Shown here piece after piece: positions 44,490-51,856 of a stretch of 64,000 nucleotides of DNA. The stretch's first letter is position 1. Each line of letters begins with the position of its first letter. Made by a program: the position numbers and the translations under genes. The stretch comes from Alkalihalobacillus sp. BA299 (GTDB lineage: Bacteria > Bacillota > Bacilli > Bacillales > Bacillaceae_F): positions 159,036 through 223,035 of the forward strand of contig NZ_JAFLJM010000008.1 in NCBI RefSeq assembly GCF_017745675.1, read 5' to 3'. The notes under the pieces are model-generated. The model was given only the letters and a program-made list of their open reading frames with translations. It did no database searches and was not told where the DNA came from.

Positions 44490-45117
44490 GAGCATTCTCC
44501 AATAATGCATCAATTTTACTAAGCAGTGTTGAGATCGAATTCATACTTAGTGCAATGACGATCACCCCTTTTACGTTAGTCTCCGCAAGTAAAAAGGAAG
44601 TGTGTAAAATCAATACATGGACTTCATTTTGAAGAAAAGTCGTTTTGTCTGCTTGAGAGATAAATATAAGCTCGATCTCCGGTAATGCATACTCAAGCCT
44701 CAATTCCAAAAAATTCCCAAATTCTCCGATAATTGCATTCAGAATGACATTACTAATTTCCTTTAAAACGTCCAAATCTGTATCCATTAAACTTTTTGCA
44801 TCTACATCATTTTCTGTTATCATTTCTCCTAAGCACGTATTTACTAATATTTTAGCCTGGTCTGCAGGGAACATCAAAATCGCTTTTCCATTAAACTCAT
44901 GACCAAATTTTAATGACGAAGTGATAAGGTGACCTTCACTAAAAAAAATATTAAACCTCTGGTCAAAAGGATCAACATCAGATATGGAAATGAGTTCAAC
45001 TTCAGGAATAGACAGAGCAATTTTTTGGCTAACCATCTCAGAAAGCATATTAGCTGCTTGTCCGACATACACATTCACTAATTCCGTTAATAAATCCTTT
45101 TGAAGGTCATTTAACAT
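44482..45117 (-). CDS. CheC-like phosphatase
   Basis: A 211-residue protein of the CheC/CheX/FliY family, which removes phosphate from CheY-type regulators. Two active-site motifs (D/S-x3-E-x2-N) are visible: KDLLTELVNVYVG near 6 and LDVLKEISNVILN near 112, each followed by a proline at the expected distance. It overlaps both neighbours: the receiver gene upstream by 11 bases and the cyclase downstream by 8. So the three are made together, with this protein probably acting on the receiver encoded next to it. Confidence 0.8.
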   Translation of the reverse strand: MLNDLQKDLLTELVNVYVGQAANMLSEMVSQKIALSIPEVELISISDVDPFDQRFNIFFSEGHLITSSLKFGHEFNGKAILMFPADQAKILVNTCLGEMITENDVDAKSLMDTDLDVLKEISNVILNAIIGEFGNFLELRLEYALPEIELIFISQADKTTFLQNEVHVLILHTSFLLAETNVKGVIVIALSMNSISTLLSKIDALLENAHG

Positions 45118-45481
45118 TTTGCGCCTCCTTAATTAATTTGATTAACAATTCGGCTTTTTCACCGGTTACCGGTTTATTAATAAATCCAGCAACTCCTAGT
45201 TCCTCGACTTCATCTCTTGTCGCTTTTTGAACATCGGCTGAAATTACGATAATCTTCGTTTCATGATCCTGCTCCCGGACTTTCCGAACGAGTTCCTGTC
45301 CACTCACCACTGGCATTAAAAGGTCCGTCGTCACCATGTCTGGCTTTTGCTCTAAAAATAATTTGTAACCTTTCTTTCCATCATTAGCCGTTATAACTTC
45401 ACAGCCTTCAATATTTTCAAGTATAACTTTTCGAATTACATTTTGTACAAACAATGAATCTTCGACTACTAATATTTTCAT
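45107..45481 (-). CDS. single-domain response regulator (CheY-like)
   Basis: A 124-residue stand-alone receiver. It has ILVVEDSLFVQNVIRKVI, the phosphorylated Asp in PDMVTTDLLMPVVSG near 54, the switch Ser in KIIVISADVQ and the Lys in GFINKPVTG near 104. With no output domain it must signal through protein contact. It heads an operon with a CheC-like phosphatase and a diguanylate cyclase, pointing to control of cyclic di-GMP. No histidine kinase is adjacent. Confidence 0.88.
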   Translation of the reverse strand: MKILVVEDSLFVQNVIRKVILENIEGCEVITANDGKKGYKLFLEQKPDMVTTDLLMPVVSGQELVRKVREQDHETKIIVISADVQKATRDEVEELGVAGFINKPVTGEKAELLIKLIKEAQNVK

Positions 45482-45783
45482 AACTTCTTATCCCCCGCAT
45501 CCCATATTCATTGTGCTGTACCTATTATATCGTTTTACTACAATTCAGAAAATAAATACATTACAATATCCATCAATTTTTTACATTTTATTCTATTACA
45601 CTAAAAAACTTTGTCGCTCCCCTTACTTTATTGCTAATTTTCACATCTAAATATATATTTACAAAATATTTTGCTCATGGTAAACTTTTATGAACAAAGG
45701 AAACTTTTTAACTTTAGAAGCATACTATTCATTAAGGTAAATACCTAAACCGCTTCAGTGGATTTTTTTTGCTTAAAAAGTTT

Positions 45784-45810
45784 CCTTAAGGCAAAATTAA
45801 TTCCTTAAGG
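45784..45810. promoter_or_regulatory. paired CCTTAAGG palindromes before the DoxX gene
   Basis: TTTCCTTAAGG (45784-45791 core) and TTCCTTAAGGAA (45803-45810 core) lie 19 bases apart, centre to centre, just before the ribosome site. A related imperfect palindrome (TTAAGGTAAATACCTAA) is at 45732-45748. Two turns of DNA between cores suggest an operator for a dimeric repressor. The remainder of 45482-45780 shows nothing else. Confidence 0.4.
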
Positions 45811-45830
45811 AAAGATGAGGAGGATTATCT

Positions 45831-46370
45831 ATGAAAGTAATGAAAAATGGAAGATTGTTTTTAAGTCTCATTGTTTTAATGCGTATTCTTTTCGGTGTAG
45901 GTTGGTTATTAGCAGGGGTAACCAAAATTACGGAAAAATCATGGTTTAAAGATCCTGGTGTATTTTTGAAAGAGTATTTATTGATGTCATTAGAAAACCC
46001 TAGCACCCCAACCTTCTATAAGGTTTTCATTGAGAACATTGCTTTAGAATATGTAACAGTCTTGAACTACCTTATTCCCATTGTCCAAATTTTACTGGGT
46101 ATATTTCTTATAGCTGGCTTATTTACGATCCCTTCTATTCTAATGTGTCTCCTTATGCACATTAATTTCATCCTTTCTGGAAATATGAATATCATGAGTC
46201 TTGTTCTATATACTAGTGCATTTTCACTACTCATTTTCAGATCAGATGTATTTCACTTCAGTCTCGATAAATATTTTAATTTAGACATCCTACTGTCATT
46301 CCATCGAATGAAAACTGAACAAAGGGTATCTATGCCATCCAATAAAAAGAATCTTCCAATCAATTCATAA
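45831..46370 (+). CDS. DoxX family membrane protein
   Basis: A 179-residue protein with four hydrophobic helices (near 8-30, 75-100, 105-125, 130-150). The start RILFGVGWLLAGVTKITEKS is typical of DoxX/TQO-small-type proteins, which associate with quinone or redox enzymes in the membrane. AGGAGG precedes the ATG. It stands alone and its partner enzyme is not in the window. The leader carries paired palindromes that may be operator sites. Confidence 0.8.
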   Translation: MKVMKNGRLFLSLIVLMRILFGVGWLLAGVTKITEKSWFKDPGVFLKEYLLMSLENPSTPTFYKVFIENIALEYVTVLNYLIPIVQILLGIFLIAGLFTIPSILMCLLMHINFILSGNMNIMSLVLYTSAFSLLIFRSDVFHFSLDKYFNLDILLSFHRMKTEQRVSMPSNKKNLPINS

Positions 46371-46414
46371 GTATGTTACTAATCCAATTGAACAACTTTT
46401 TTTCAACTCACACT

Positions 46415-46440
46415 CAGTCGGGGGATGAAGTCCCCCACTG
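46415..46440. other. strong hairpin in the DoxX-isp gap
   Basis: CAGT-c-GGGGGA / TCCCCC-ACTG around a 5-base loop. On the minus strand it is followed by a T-poor tail, so it is not a clear terminator. Hairpins of this form are found at ends of IS200/IS605-type elements, but nothing else of one is here. Confidence 0.5.
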
Positions 46441-46604
46441 ACTTAAGCTTCACCTCATAAATTTTCCGATTTAAAATCAACTATCACACTCCTCTTTTGT
46501 CTATACCATTTTTTCTTTTCAGCATAAAAATAATAAAAGACTAATGATTTTATTTCTAATAATCTACTTACCACATCTAAAGAAAAAATGGGGAGTGAAT
46601 GATA

Positions 46605-47540
46605 GTGAAGGTGTTTAAATTACCTCCTTTAACAATCGAACAAGAGATTGATTCAAAGATTAGCGAGATTCCATACGGTGTAGGCATGATTAATGCACCA
46701 AAAGTATGGAATCAGTCAAAAGGTAAAGGTATCGTCGTTGCCGTTTTAGATACAGGCTGTGATCCGAAACATCCGGATTTAAAAGGACGTATTATCGGAG
46801 GAAGAAATTTCACATCTGATTATCGTGGGAAAAAAAATAAATTTACAGATAACCATTACCACGGTACTCATGTTGCTGGAACGATTTGTGCTAAGCATAA
46901 TAACAAAGGGGTTGTAGGTGTTGCCCCGAAAGTAAAACTATTAATCGGTAAGGTCTTAGACCGCAATGGTTCAGGTTCTTATAAGGGTATTATAGACGGT
47001 ATTCGTTGGGCAACCGATTGGAGAGGACCACATGATGAACAGGTTAGAGTCATTTCGATGTCACTTGGAGGTCCAGAAGATGTCCCTGAATTACATGAGG
47101 CAATTAAGTACGCTGTAAATAAGGGAGTATCTGTCGTGGTAGCTGCTGGTAATAGCGGTGACGGTAATACAAATACGAATGAATATGCCTATCCAGGAGC
47201 ATATGAAGAAGTTATTGAAGTAGGCGCAGTCGATCAACTGAAAAACTTGGCATGGTTTTCAAATACAAATGATCTAATTGACGTCGTAGCACCAGGAGTA
47301 AACATATTATCAACAATACCTAATCGAAGATACGCAAGATTATCAGGTACATCCATGGCAACCCCACATGTAGCAGGAGCAGTAGCTTTAATTATTGCCA
47401 TACACGAAAAAAATGGAAAAAGATTAACAGAACCTGAGATTTATCACCTATTAACTCAATACACCACTGACTTAAACTTAGACACAAGAGCTGCAGGACA
47501 TGGACTTGTGAATTTAACTCCAGCCTCAAATAAATGCTAA
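46605..47540 (+). CDS. isp: intracellular subtilisin-like serine protease
   Basis: About 311 residues, S8 family. The triad is in VAVLDTGCDPKHPDL near 50 (Asp), HYHGTHVAGTI near 86 (His) and RLSGTSMATPHVAGA near 245 (Ser). There is no signal peptide; a short N-terminal stretch with IPYGVGMINAP replaces it, and the length fits the intracellular serine proteases of Bacilli (319). These act late in growth on cytosolic proteins. GTG 46605 is nine bases after GGGGAG; ATG 46599 is possible but too close to that site. Confidence 0.9.
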   Translation: MKVFKLPPLTIEQEIDSKISEIPYGVGMINAPKVWNQSKGKGIVVAVLDTGCDPKHPDLKGRIIGGRNFTSDYRGKKNKFTDNHYHGTHVAGTICAKHNNKGVVGVAPKVKLLIGKVLDRNGSGSYKGIIDGIRWATDWRGPHDEQVRVISMSLGGPEDVPELHEAIKYAVNKGVSVVVAAGNSGDGNTNTNEYAYPGAYEEVIEVGAVDQLKNLAWFSNTNDLIDVVAPGVNILSTIPNRRYARLSGTSMATPHVAGAVALIIAIHEKNGKRLTEPEIYHLLTQYTTDLNLDTRAAGHGLVNLTPASNKC

Positions 47541-47623
47541 TTCTAAATTACCTATTAACCTAAATCCACTTAGAACGCTTACAGATAACCTCGAAATTTA
47601 AACTTTCTTATTCTCGTATATAA

Positions 47624-47651
47624 ACCCCACTTCATCTTATAGAAGTGGGGT
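47624..47651 (+). terminator. terminator of the protease gene
   Basis: ACCCCACTTC pairs with GAAGTGGGGT around an 8-base loop and is followed by CTTAAAG. A very similar hairpin lies at 49083-49118. Confidence 0.7.
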
Positions 47652-47658
47652 CTTAAAG

Positions 47659-47847
47659 CTACTTTTCCCCACTGTAAAATCTTTCAAAGACTTTTTCCTC
47701 TTTACCTGGTTTTAGTCCTTTTCCATCATCACTGAATTCAAAAATAATTTTTTCTTGTTGAAGATAGCTTTTAATTGTAACCGTAGTTTCAGCGTAGCGA
47801 ATAGCATTACCTAATAGGTTTATAAATGCCTGATGATTAAAACACAT
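47659..47847 (-). pseudogene. histidine kinase ATPase-domain fragment
   Basis: The 62-residue frame holds FINLLGNAIRYAETTVTIK (N box) and FEFSDDGKGLKPGKEEKVFE, RFYSG (G1 and F boxes) of a HATPase_c domain. The sensor, dimerisation part and the last glycine box are missing and the frame ends after SGEK. It is a relic of a lost two-component kinase. Confidence 0.8.
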
Positions 47848-47941
47848 TTAATAAAAGAATTATTTTATTAAGTTGATCGCCGTTTCCAATCGCGTTAAAT
47901 TATATATTCTATATTATCTAGAAAGGATGGTGAAGAACTAG

Positions 47942-48415
47942 ATGGGTAAAGAAATGAAAGATTTAGAAAAAGAACTAAAAAAAGATATCGAAAAAGAATT
48001 GAAAAAAGATTTAGAAAAGGATCTAAAAAAAGATTTAGAAAAAGAATTGAAAAAAAATTTAAACCAACTTATTAAAAAAGAAGTTGAAAATGCATTGAAA
48101 AATCTAGCTATTAATATTGATTTCAAACCACAAATTAATGTCATTAATGATACTCAACGCGAAGTTGCTATCGGTACACAAGGAGTAGGAGCTGGTGAAA
48201 ATACCAACATTGGAATCGTTGGGAAAAGTGGTTCAGCTGCTGCTGGTGATAATCCAGATGCAGCTAGTGTTGGGAAGGATGGGACTGCTCAAGCCGCTGA
48301 TCCTCAATCTGCTCAAGCCACTACACGTGCTAATGCAGCTTCCCAACCAAATGATAGATTTAATCAAGGTACAGAATCAGGGACTGGAGATTTAAATCAA
48401 GATACTTCTCAATAA
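47942..48415 (+). CDS. coiled-coil head plus conserved tail protein (paralogue A)
   Basis: A 157-residue protein of no family I know. Residues 5-55 are almost only Lys, Glu, Leu and Asp in 8-residue periods (KELKKDLEKDLKKDLEKELK), forming a charged coiled coil. Residues 65-157 form a Gly/Ala/Ser/Asn/Gln-rich tail with NDTQREVAIGTQGVGAGENT and ADPQSAQATTRANAASQPND. The tail is nearly the same as in the next gene. AAAGGATGG precedes ATG. No signal peptide or membrane helix. A surface or spore-layer role is possible but unproven. Confidence 0.75.
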   Translation: MGKEMKDLEKELKKDIEKELKKDLEKDLKKDLEKELKKNLNQLIKKEVENALKNLAINIDFKPQINVINDTQREVAIGTQGVGAGENTNIGIVGKSGSAAAGDNPDAASVGKDGTAQAADPQSAQATTRANAASQPNDRFNQGTESGTGDLNQDTSQ

Positions 48416-48503
48416 ATATTCATTCGAATACACAGGTTAAAAGGATAAGATCCTCCTTATATTTAAAATGGTTTTATATATTAATTGAAAGGTGGTGATT
48501 TGT

Positions 48504-48833
48504 ATGAGCAAAAAAGAAAAGAAACATTTTGAAGATGAATGTTGTGGTTGTATTAATATTGTAAATAATACATCACGAGAGGTAGCAATTGGAAAGTCCG
48601 GCGTTGCAGCAGGAGAATTCGCAAATGTAGCGTTTGTTGGTAAGGGTGGTTCAGCTGCTGCTGGTGGTAATCCAGATGCGGCAAGTGTCGGTAAAGATGG
48701 TACTGCTCAAGCTGCTGATCCTCAATCTGCTCAAGCTACTACACGTGGTAACGCAGCTTCTCAACCAAATGATAGATTTAATCAAGGCACTGAATCAGGG
48801 ACTGGAGATTTAAATCAAAATACTTCTTTTTGA
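48504..48833 (+). CDS. cysteine-bearing head plus conserved tail protein (paralogue B)
   Basis: About 109 residues. The head is short and differs wholly from paralogue A: SKKEKKHFEDECCGC. From INIVNNTSREVAIGKSGVAA on it matches the tail of the neighbouring protein, including GKDGTAQAADPQSAQATTRG and FNQGTESGTGDLNQ, with only scattered changes. ATG 48504 follows AAAGGTGGTGA at a normal distance. The pair arose by tandem duplication with replacement of the head. The Cys-Cys-Gly-Cys group could bind metal or form cross-links. Confidence 0.75.
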   Translation: MSKKEKKHFEDECCGCINIVNNTSREVAIGKSGVAAGEFANVAFVGKGGSAAAGGNPDAASVGKDGTAQAADPQSAQATTRGNAASQPNDRFNQGTESGTGDLNQNTSF

Positions 48834-48852
48834 ACTACCCTCACACACATGT

Positions 48853-48978
48853 TCATTCACGTAATGCAAGATCCTTAACACCTATATTTTTATGGCCAGG
48901 TTGAAATTTGTCTAAGTAATCCTTTCTAGCCCATGTAATCGCTTCGTGGATACGAGCCACCTTGATTGGCTGTTTGTT
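48853..48978 (-). pseudogene. TnpB-like (IS605 OrfB) remnant
   Basis: A short frame reads NKQPIKVARIHEAITWARKD then YLDKFQPGHKNIGVKDLALRE and a stop. The block VARxHExIxxxRKDxLxK is typical of TnpB-family proteins just before the catalytic EDL segment. Upstream the frame is stopped within two codons and the rest of TnpB is missing. A second open stretch in another frame (about 48945-49080, with SVVEGRIINSKIRRNPSDK) is not recognised. Confidence 0.5.
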
Positions 48979-49082
48979 CTAGTTTGAACCCCGTTTTATC
49001 GCTAGGATTCCGCCTAATCTTAGAGTTGATGATACGACCTTCTACAACTGATAAAATGACAGAATCCTTGCTCCAAGCACAT

Positions 49083-49118
49083 AAGACCCCCACTTTACCT
49101 TATAGAAGTGAGGGTCTT
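49083..49118. other. hairpin related to 47624-47651
   Basis: AAGACCCCCACTT pairs with AAGTGAGGGTCTT. The loop TTACCTTATAG and flank GGGTCTT resemble those of the hairpin at 47624. The two flank the paralogue pair as direct copies. Confidence 0.6.
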
Positions 49119-49328
49119 GCGATTAAGAACCCTTTCACAGAACTTTTCCCTGATAATAAAAAGGTAAAAATAAAGAAGACTATTTTTTTATGACCCCAGT
49201 TAGTTAAGAGATCGTCGATTTTTCTATACAATTCAATTCTTTAAATGATGTTTCAAAAAACATTTTACATATGGAAAAGATAGTTAGGAAAAGATAAAAA
49301 TGAAAAGAATGAAAGGAGCTAAATCAAA

Positions 49329-49721
49329 ATGATTGTAAGATCTTTAGAAGATTTAAAAGAGATGGGTCAAGATGTTGAAGGTGGAAATTGGAGAAGTCGT
49401 CGTTTCCTCCTCAAAAATGATAATATGGGATATTCTCTTAATGATACAATCATTCGAGCAGGAACTGAAACCCATATCTGGTACAAAAATCACCTAGAAG
49501 CCGTCTATTGTATTGAAGGAGAAGGCGAAGTTGAAACCATTGATGATGGTAAGGTCTATACTATAAAGGCTGGTACAATGTACGCTCTTAATAACCACGA
49601 TAATCATTACTTGCGAGCCAAAACTGATATGCGGATGGTTTGTGTCTTTAGCCCACCACTCACTGGAAGAGAAACTCATGATGAAGAAGGTGTATATCCT
49701 TTAATAGAGGACGATGAGTAA
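49329..49721 (+). CDS. ectC: L-ectoine synthase
   Basis: A 130-residue cupin that closes N-acetyl-diaminobutyrate to the compatible solute ectoine. The sequence is typical throughout: [51 protein letters not shown] near 57-76 and [23 protein letters not shown] precedes ATG. ectA, ectB and ask_ect are not adjacent, which is unusual; the gene lies alone between relic DNA and a two-component regulator. It may work with ectAB elsewhere or be a solitary ectC of uncertain role. Confidence 0.92.
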   Translation: MIVRSLEDLKEMGQDVEGGNWRSRRFLLKNDNMGYSLNDTIIRAGTETHIWYKNHLEAVYCIEGEGEVETIDDGKVYTIKAGTMYALNNHDNHYLRAKTDMRMVCVFSPPLTGRETHDEEGVYPLIEDDE

Positions 49722-49745
49722 CTTAAATAGTATATGATGTTAAAC

Positions 49746-49785
49746 TACGGTCATTTCCAATATTATTATTTGGGAAGACCGTAGC
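49746..49785. terminator. hairpin after ectC
   Basis: CTACGGTC-(A)TTTCC pairs with GGGAA-GACCGTAG. It lies 25 bases past the ectC stop, but no T run follows. Confidence 0.6.
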
Positions 49786-49884
49786 CTACCTATCAACAAA
49801 AATTGAAATCACTGTTCTTAACGAGTTCGCTAGCAGTACTGATATTGTATGGTTCACTGTAACAGGCTAACGGTAAATCCTACT

Positions 49885-50589
49885 TTATTTCCGAGCATTT
49901 CCACTAAACTTGTAACCTCCCCCTCTTACGGTTAGAATGAAGCGCGGCTTCGTCGGTTTCTGTTCTATTTTTTTTCGTAAATTACTTATATGTACGGTAA
50001 TTGTTTTAACTTCCCCATTGCTGTCTGCTTTCCAGAGCAACTGATATAATTCTTCCATGCTAAATACACGATTTGGATGCCGAGCCAACTGGCATAATAA
50101 TTCATATTCCGTTGCCGTCAAAGAGACATCTTTACCACTTACCTCGACAGTACGGCCCATTATATCAATTTTCATAGTGTCATATAGCAATACCTCTCCT
50201 TTTTCCTCGCTAAGATCAACGCTTTGACTTCGACGGAGGTGCGCTTTCACGCGTGCAACAAGCTCTTTTGGACTGAACGGTTTAGTGATATAGTCATCGC
50301 CACCCACTCCAAGTCCCAACACTTTGTCCATTTCATCATTTTTACAACTAACAAACAAGATAGGTATCTCTGTAAACTTTCTTAATTCACGACATATCTC
50401 GACGCCATCAGAATCAGGTAATAAAATATCAAGAATAATTAGATCTGGCTGCTCCTTCTTCACCAGTGTCATAACTTCTGTCCCGTTTTCAGCACGTATC
50501 ACTTGAAACCTTTCTTTTTCTAAATAAAGACTAATGACTTCATTAATGACTTCATCGTCATCAACAACTAAGATTTTCCTGTTTGTCAC
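49885..50589 (-). CDS. OmpR/PhoB-type response regulator
   Basis: A 234-residue regulator: ILVVDDDEVINEVISLYLEK, Asp in LIILDILLPDSDG near 53, ITKPFSPKELVARVKAHLRR near 100, and a winged helix with LTATEYELLCQLARHPNRVF and VKTITVHISNLRKKIE. It is transcribed divergently from the FIST-kinase operon, 88 bases apart, and is the likely partner of that kinase. Confidence 0.9.
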   Translation of the reverse strand: MTNRKILVVDDDEVINEVISLYLEKERFQVIRAENGTEVMTLVKKEQPDLIILDILLPDSDGVEICRELRKFTEIPILFVSCKNDEMDKVLGLGVGGDDYITKPFSPKELVARVKAHLRRSQSVDLSEEKGEVLLYDTMKIDIMGRTVEVSGKDVSLTATEYELLCQLARHPNRVFSMEELYQLLWKADSNGEVKTITVHISNLRKKIEQKPTKPRFILTVRGGGYKFSGNARK

Positions 50590-50677
50590 TTCAATAATCC
50601 TCCAATATTCATTTTCATCTCGTTCTATTTACTATATATTATATATGAAAGCGATTATTTATTGAGGAGGAAAATTC

Positions 50678-51856
50678 GTGAGGAATGCTGTTGCTTTTAA
50701 CAATATTGATGATTCCTTTAATGCAGGTAAATCCTTAATTCAAGAGGTTTTGGAACAGTTAAAAAAAAGCACCCCCGATATTTTACTTCTATTTACTACA
50801 GTTGGCCATGATATACCTATGCTGCTCAATGGTATTAGAAGTATAGTAGGGGATGTTCCAATTTGTGGTTGTACCGGAGCGGGAGTAATTAGTAGCTTCG
50901 ATACAAGTGAAGCTGTATTTTCTGCTTGCCTAATGGGTTTAAAAGCAGATCAGATTCGGTTTGATCCATTTATTGTTTTTGGTTTATCTAAGGACTCAAG
51001 TCAAGTGGGTAAAAAAATGGGTAATATCATCAAATCATTGCAAATCCCGGTTGAAGATAACAAACTGCTTTTCCTCTTCCCAGACAGTATGACAACCAAT
51101 GCAGAAAAATTATTACAAGGAATTATTACTTCTTTACCCTATCCTTTAGATATCTTAGGGGCAGCTGCTGCTAACGATTTCAACTATAGCCACACCTATC
51201 AATTTTGTGGAAATACAGTTCTAGAAGATTCGGTTGCAGGTCTTCTTATATCAGGAAATTTCCGCTATCATTATCAAATCAGCCATGGTCAAGAGCCTTT
51301 TGGGCCTTTACGAACGGTTACTAAAGCAATCGATAACCGCCTTTTGGAAATTGATGACAGGCCAGCTCTTGATGTACTCTCTTCCTCTATCGGATTGGAG
51401 AAATGGGAAGATTTTGCTCAAGCTGTTATGACTTCAGCTATCGGCTTATCGTTTCCAGGTAACTCCTACTCGGAAGATTTAATTATTAGGGGCATGATTA
51501 ATTTTGACGTAAAAGAAAAAAGCGTCTCTTTTTCTGTACCAATCCCAGAAGGCTCTACTTTTTATATGACACTTCGTAACAGAGAAAAAATTCTCCAAGC
51601 ATCTCAAAAGATGGGATCACGGTTACATTCACAGCTAAAAACACCGGAAGAAGCTGCTTTCTTTTATTTTAATTGTGCCGGAAGAGGCTCTTATCTCTTT
51701 GGTGAATCAGAGCCAGATGTCCATGCGGTTATGGGAGGACTGGGGTGCAATCAATCAATGATTGGTTTATTTAGTTTTGGTGAATTTGGGCCTGTACACG
51801 AGAAGAATCATTTTCATAATGCAACTGGAATTATTGTTGGGATTGAAGAACGATGA
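50678..51856 (+). CDS. FIST-domain sensor protein
   Basis: A 392-residue soluble protein with FIST N and FIST C domains, proposed to bind small ligands such as amino acids. N-terminal part: PDILLLFTTVGHDIPMLLNG and VGDVPICGCTGAGVIS near 60; LGAAAANDF near 165; C-terminal part with ALDVLSSSIG near 235 and FFYFNCAGRGSYLFGE near 325-340, plus VMGGLGCNQSMIGLFSFGEF near the end. GTG start follows GAGGAGG. Its stop overlaps the start of the histidine kinase (ATGA), so the two proteins are made together and probably interact. Confidence 0.86.
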   Translation: MRNAVAFNNIDDSFNAGKSLIQEVLEQLKKSTPDILLLFTTVGHDIPMLLNGIRSIVGDVPICGCTGAGVISSFDTSEAVFSACLMGLKADQIRFDPFIVFGLSKDSSQVGKKMGNIIKSLQIPVEDNKLLFLFPDSMTTNAEKLLQGIITSLPYPLDILGAAAANDFNYSHTYQFCGNTVLEDSVAGLLISGNFRYHYQISHGQEPFGPLRTVTKAIDNRLLEIDDRPALDVLSSSIGLEKWEDFAQAVMTSAIGLSFPGNSYSEDLIIRGMINFDVKEKSVSFSVPIPEGSTFYMTLRNREKILQASQKMGSRLHSQLKTPEEAAFFYFNCAGRGSYLFGESEPDVHAVMGGLGCNQSMIGLFSFGEFGPVHEKNHFHNATGIIVGIEER

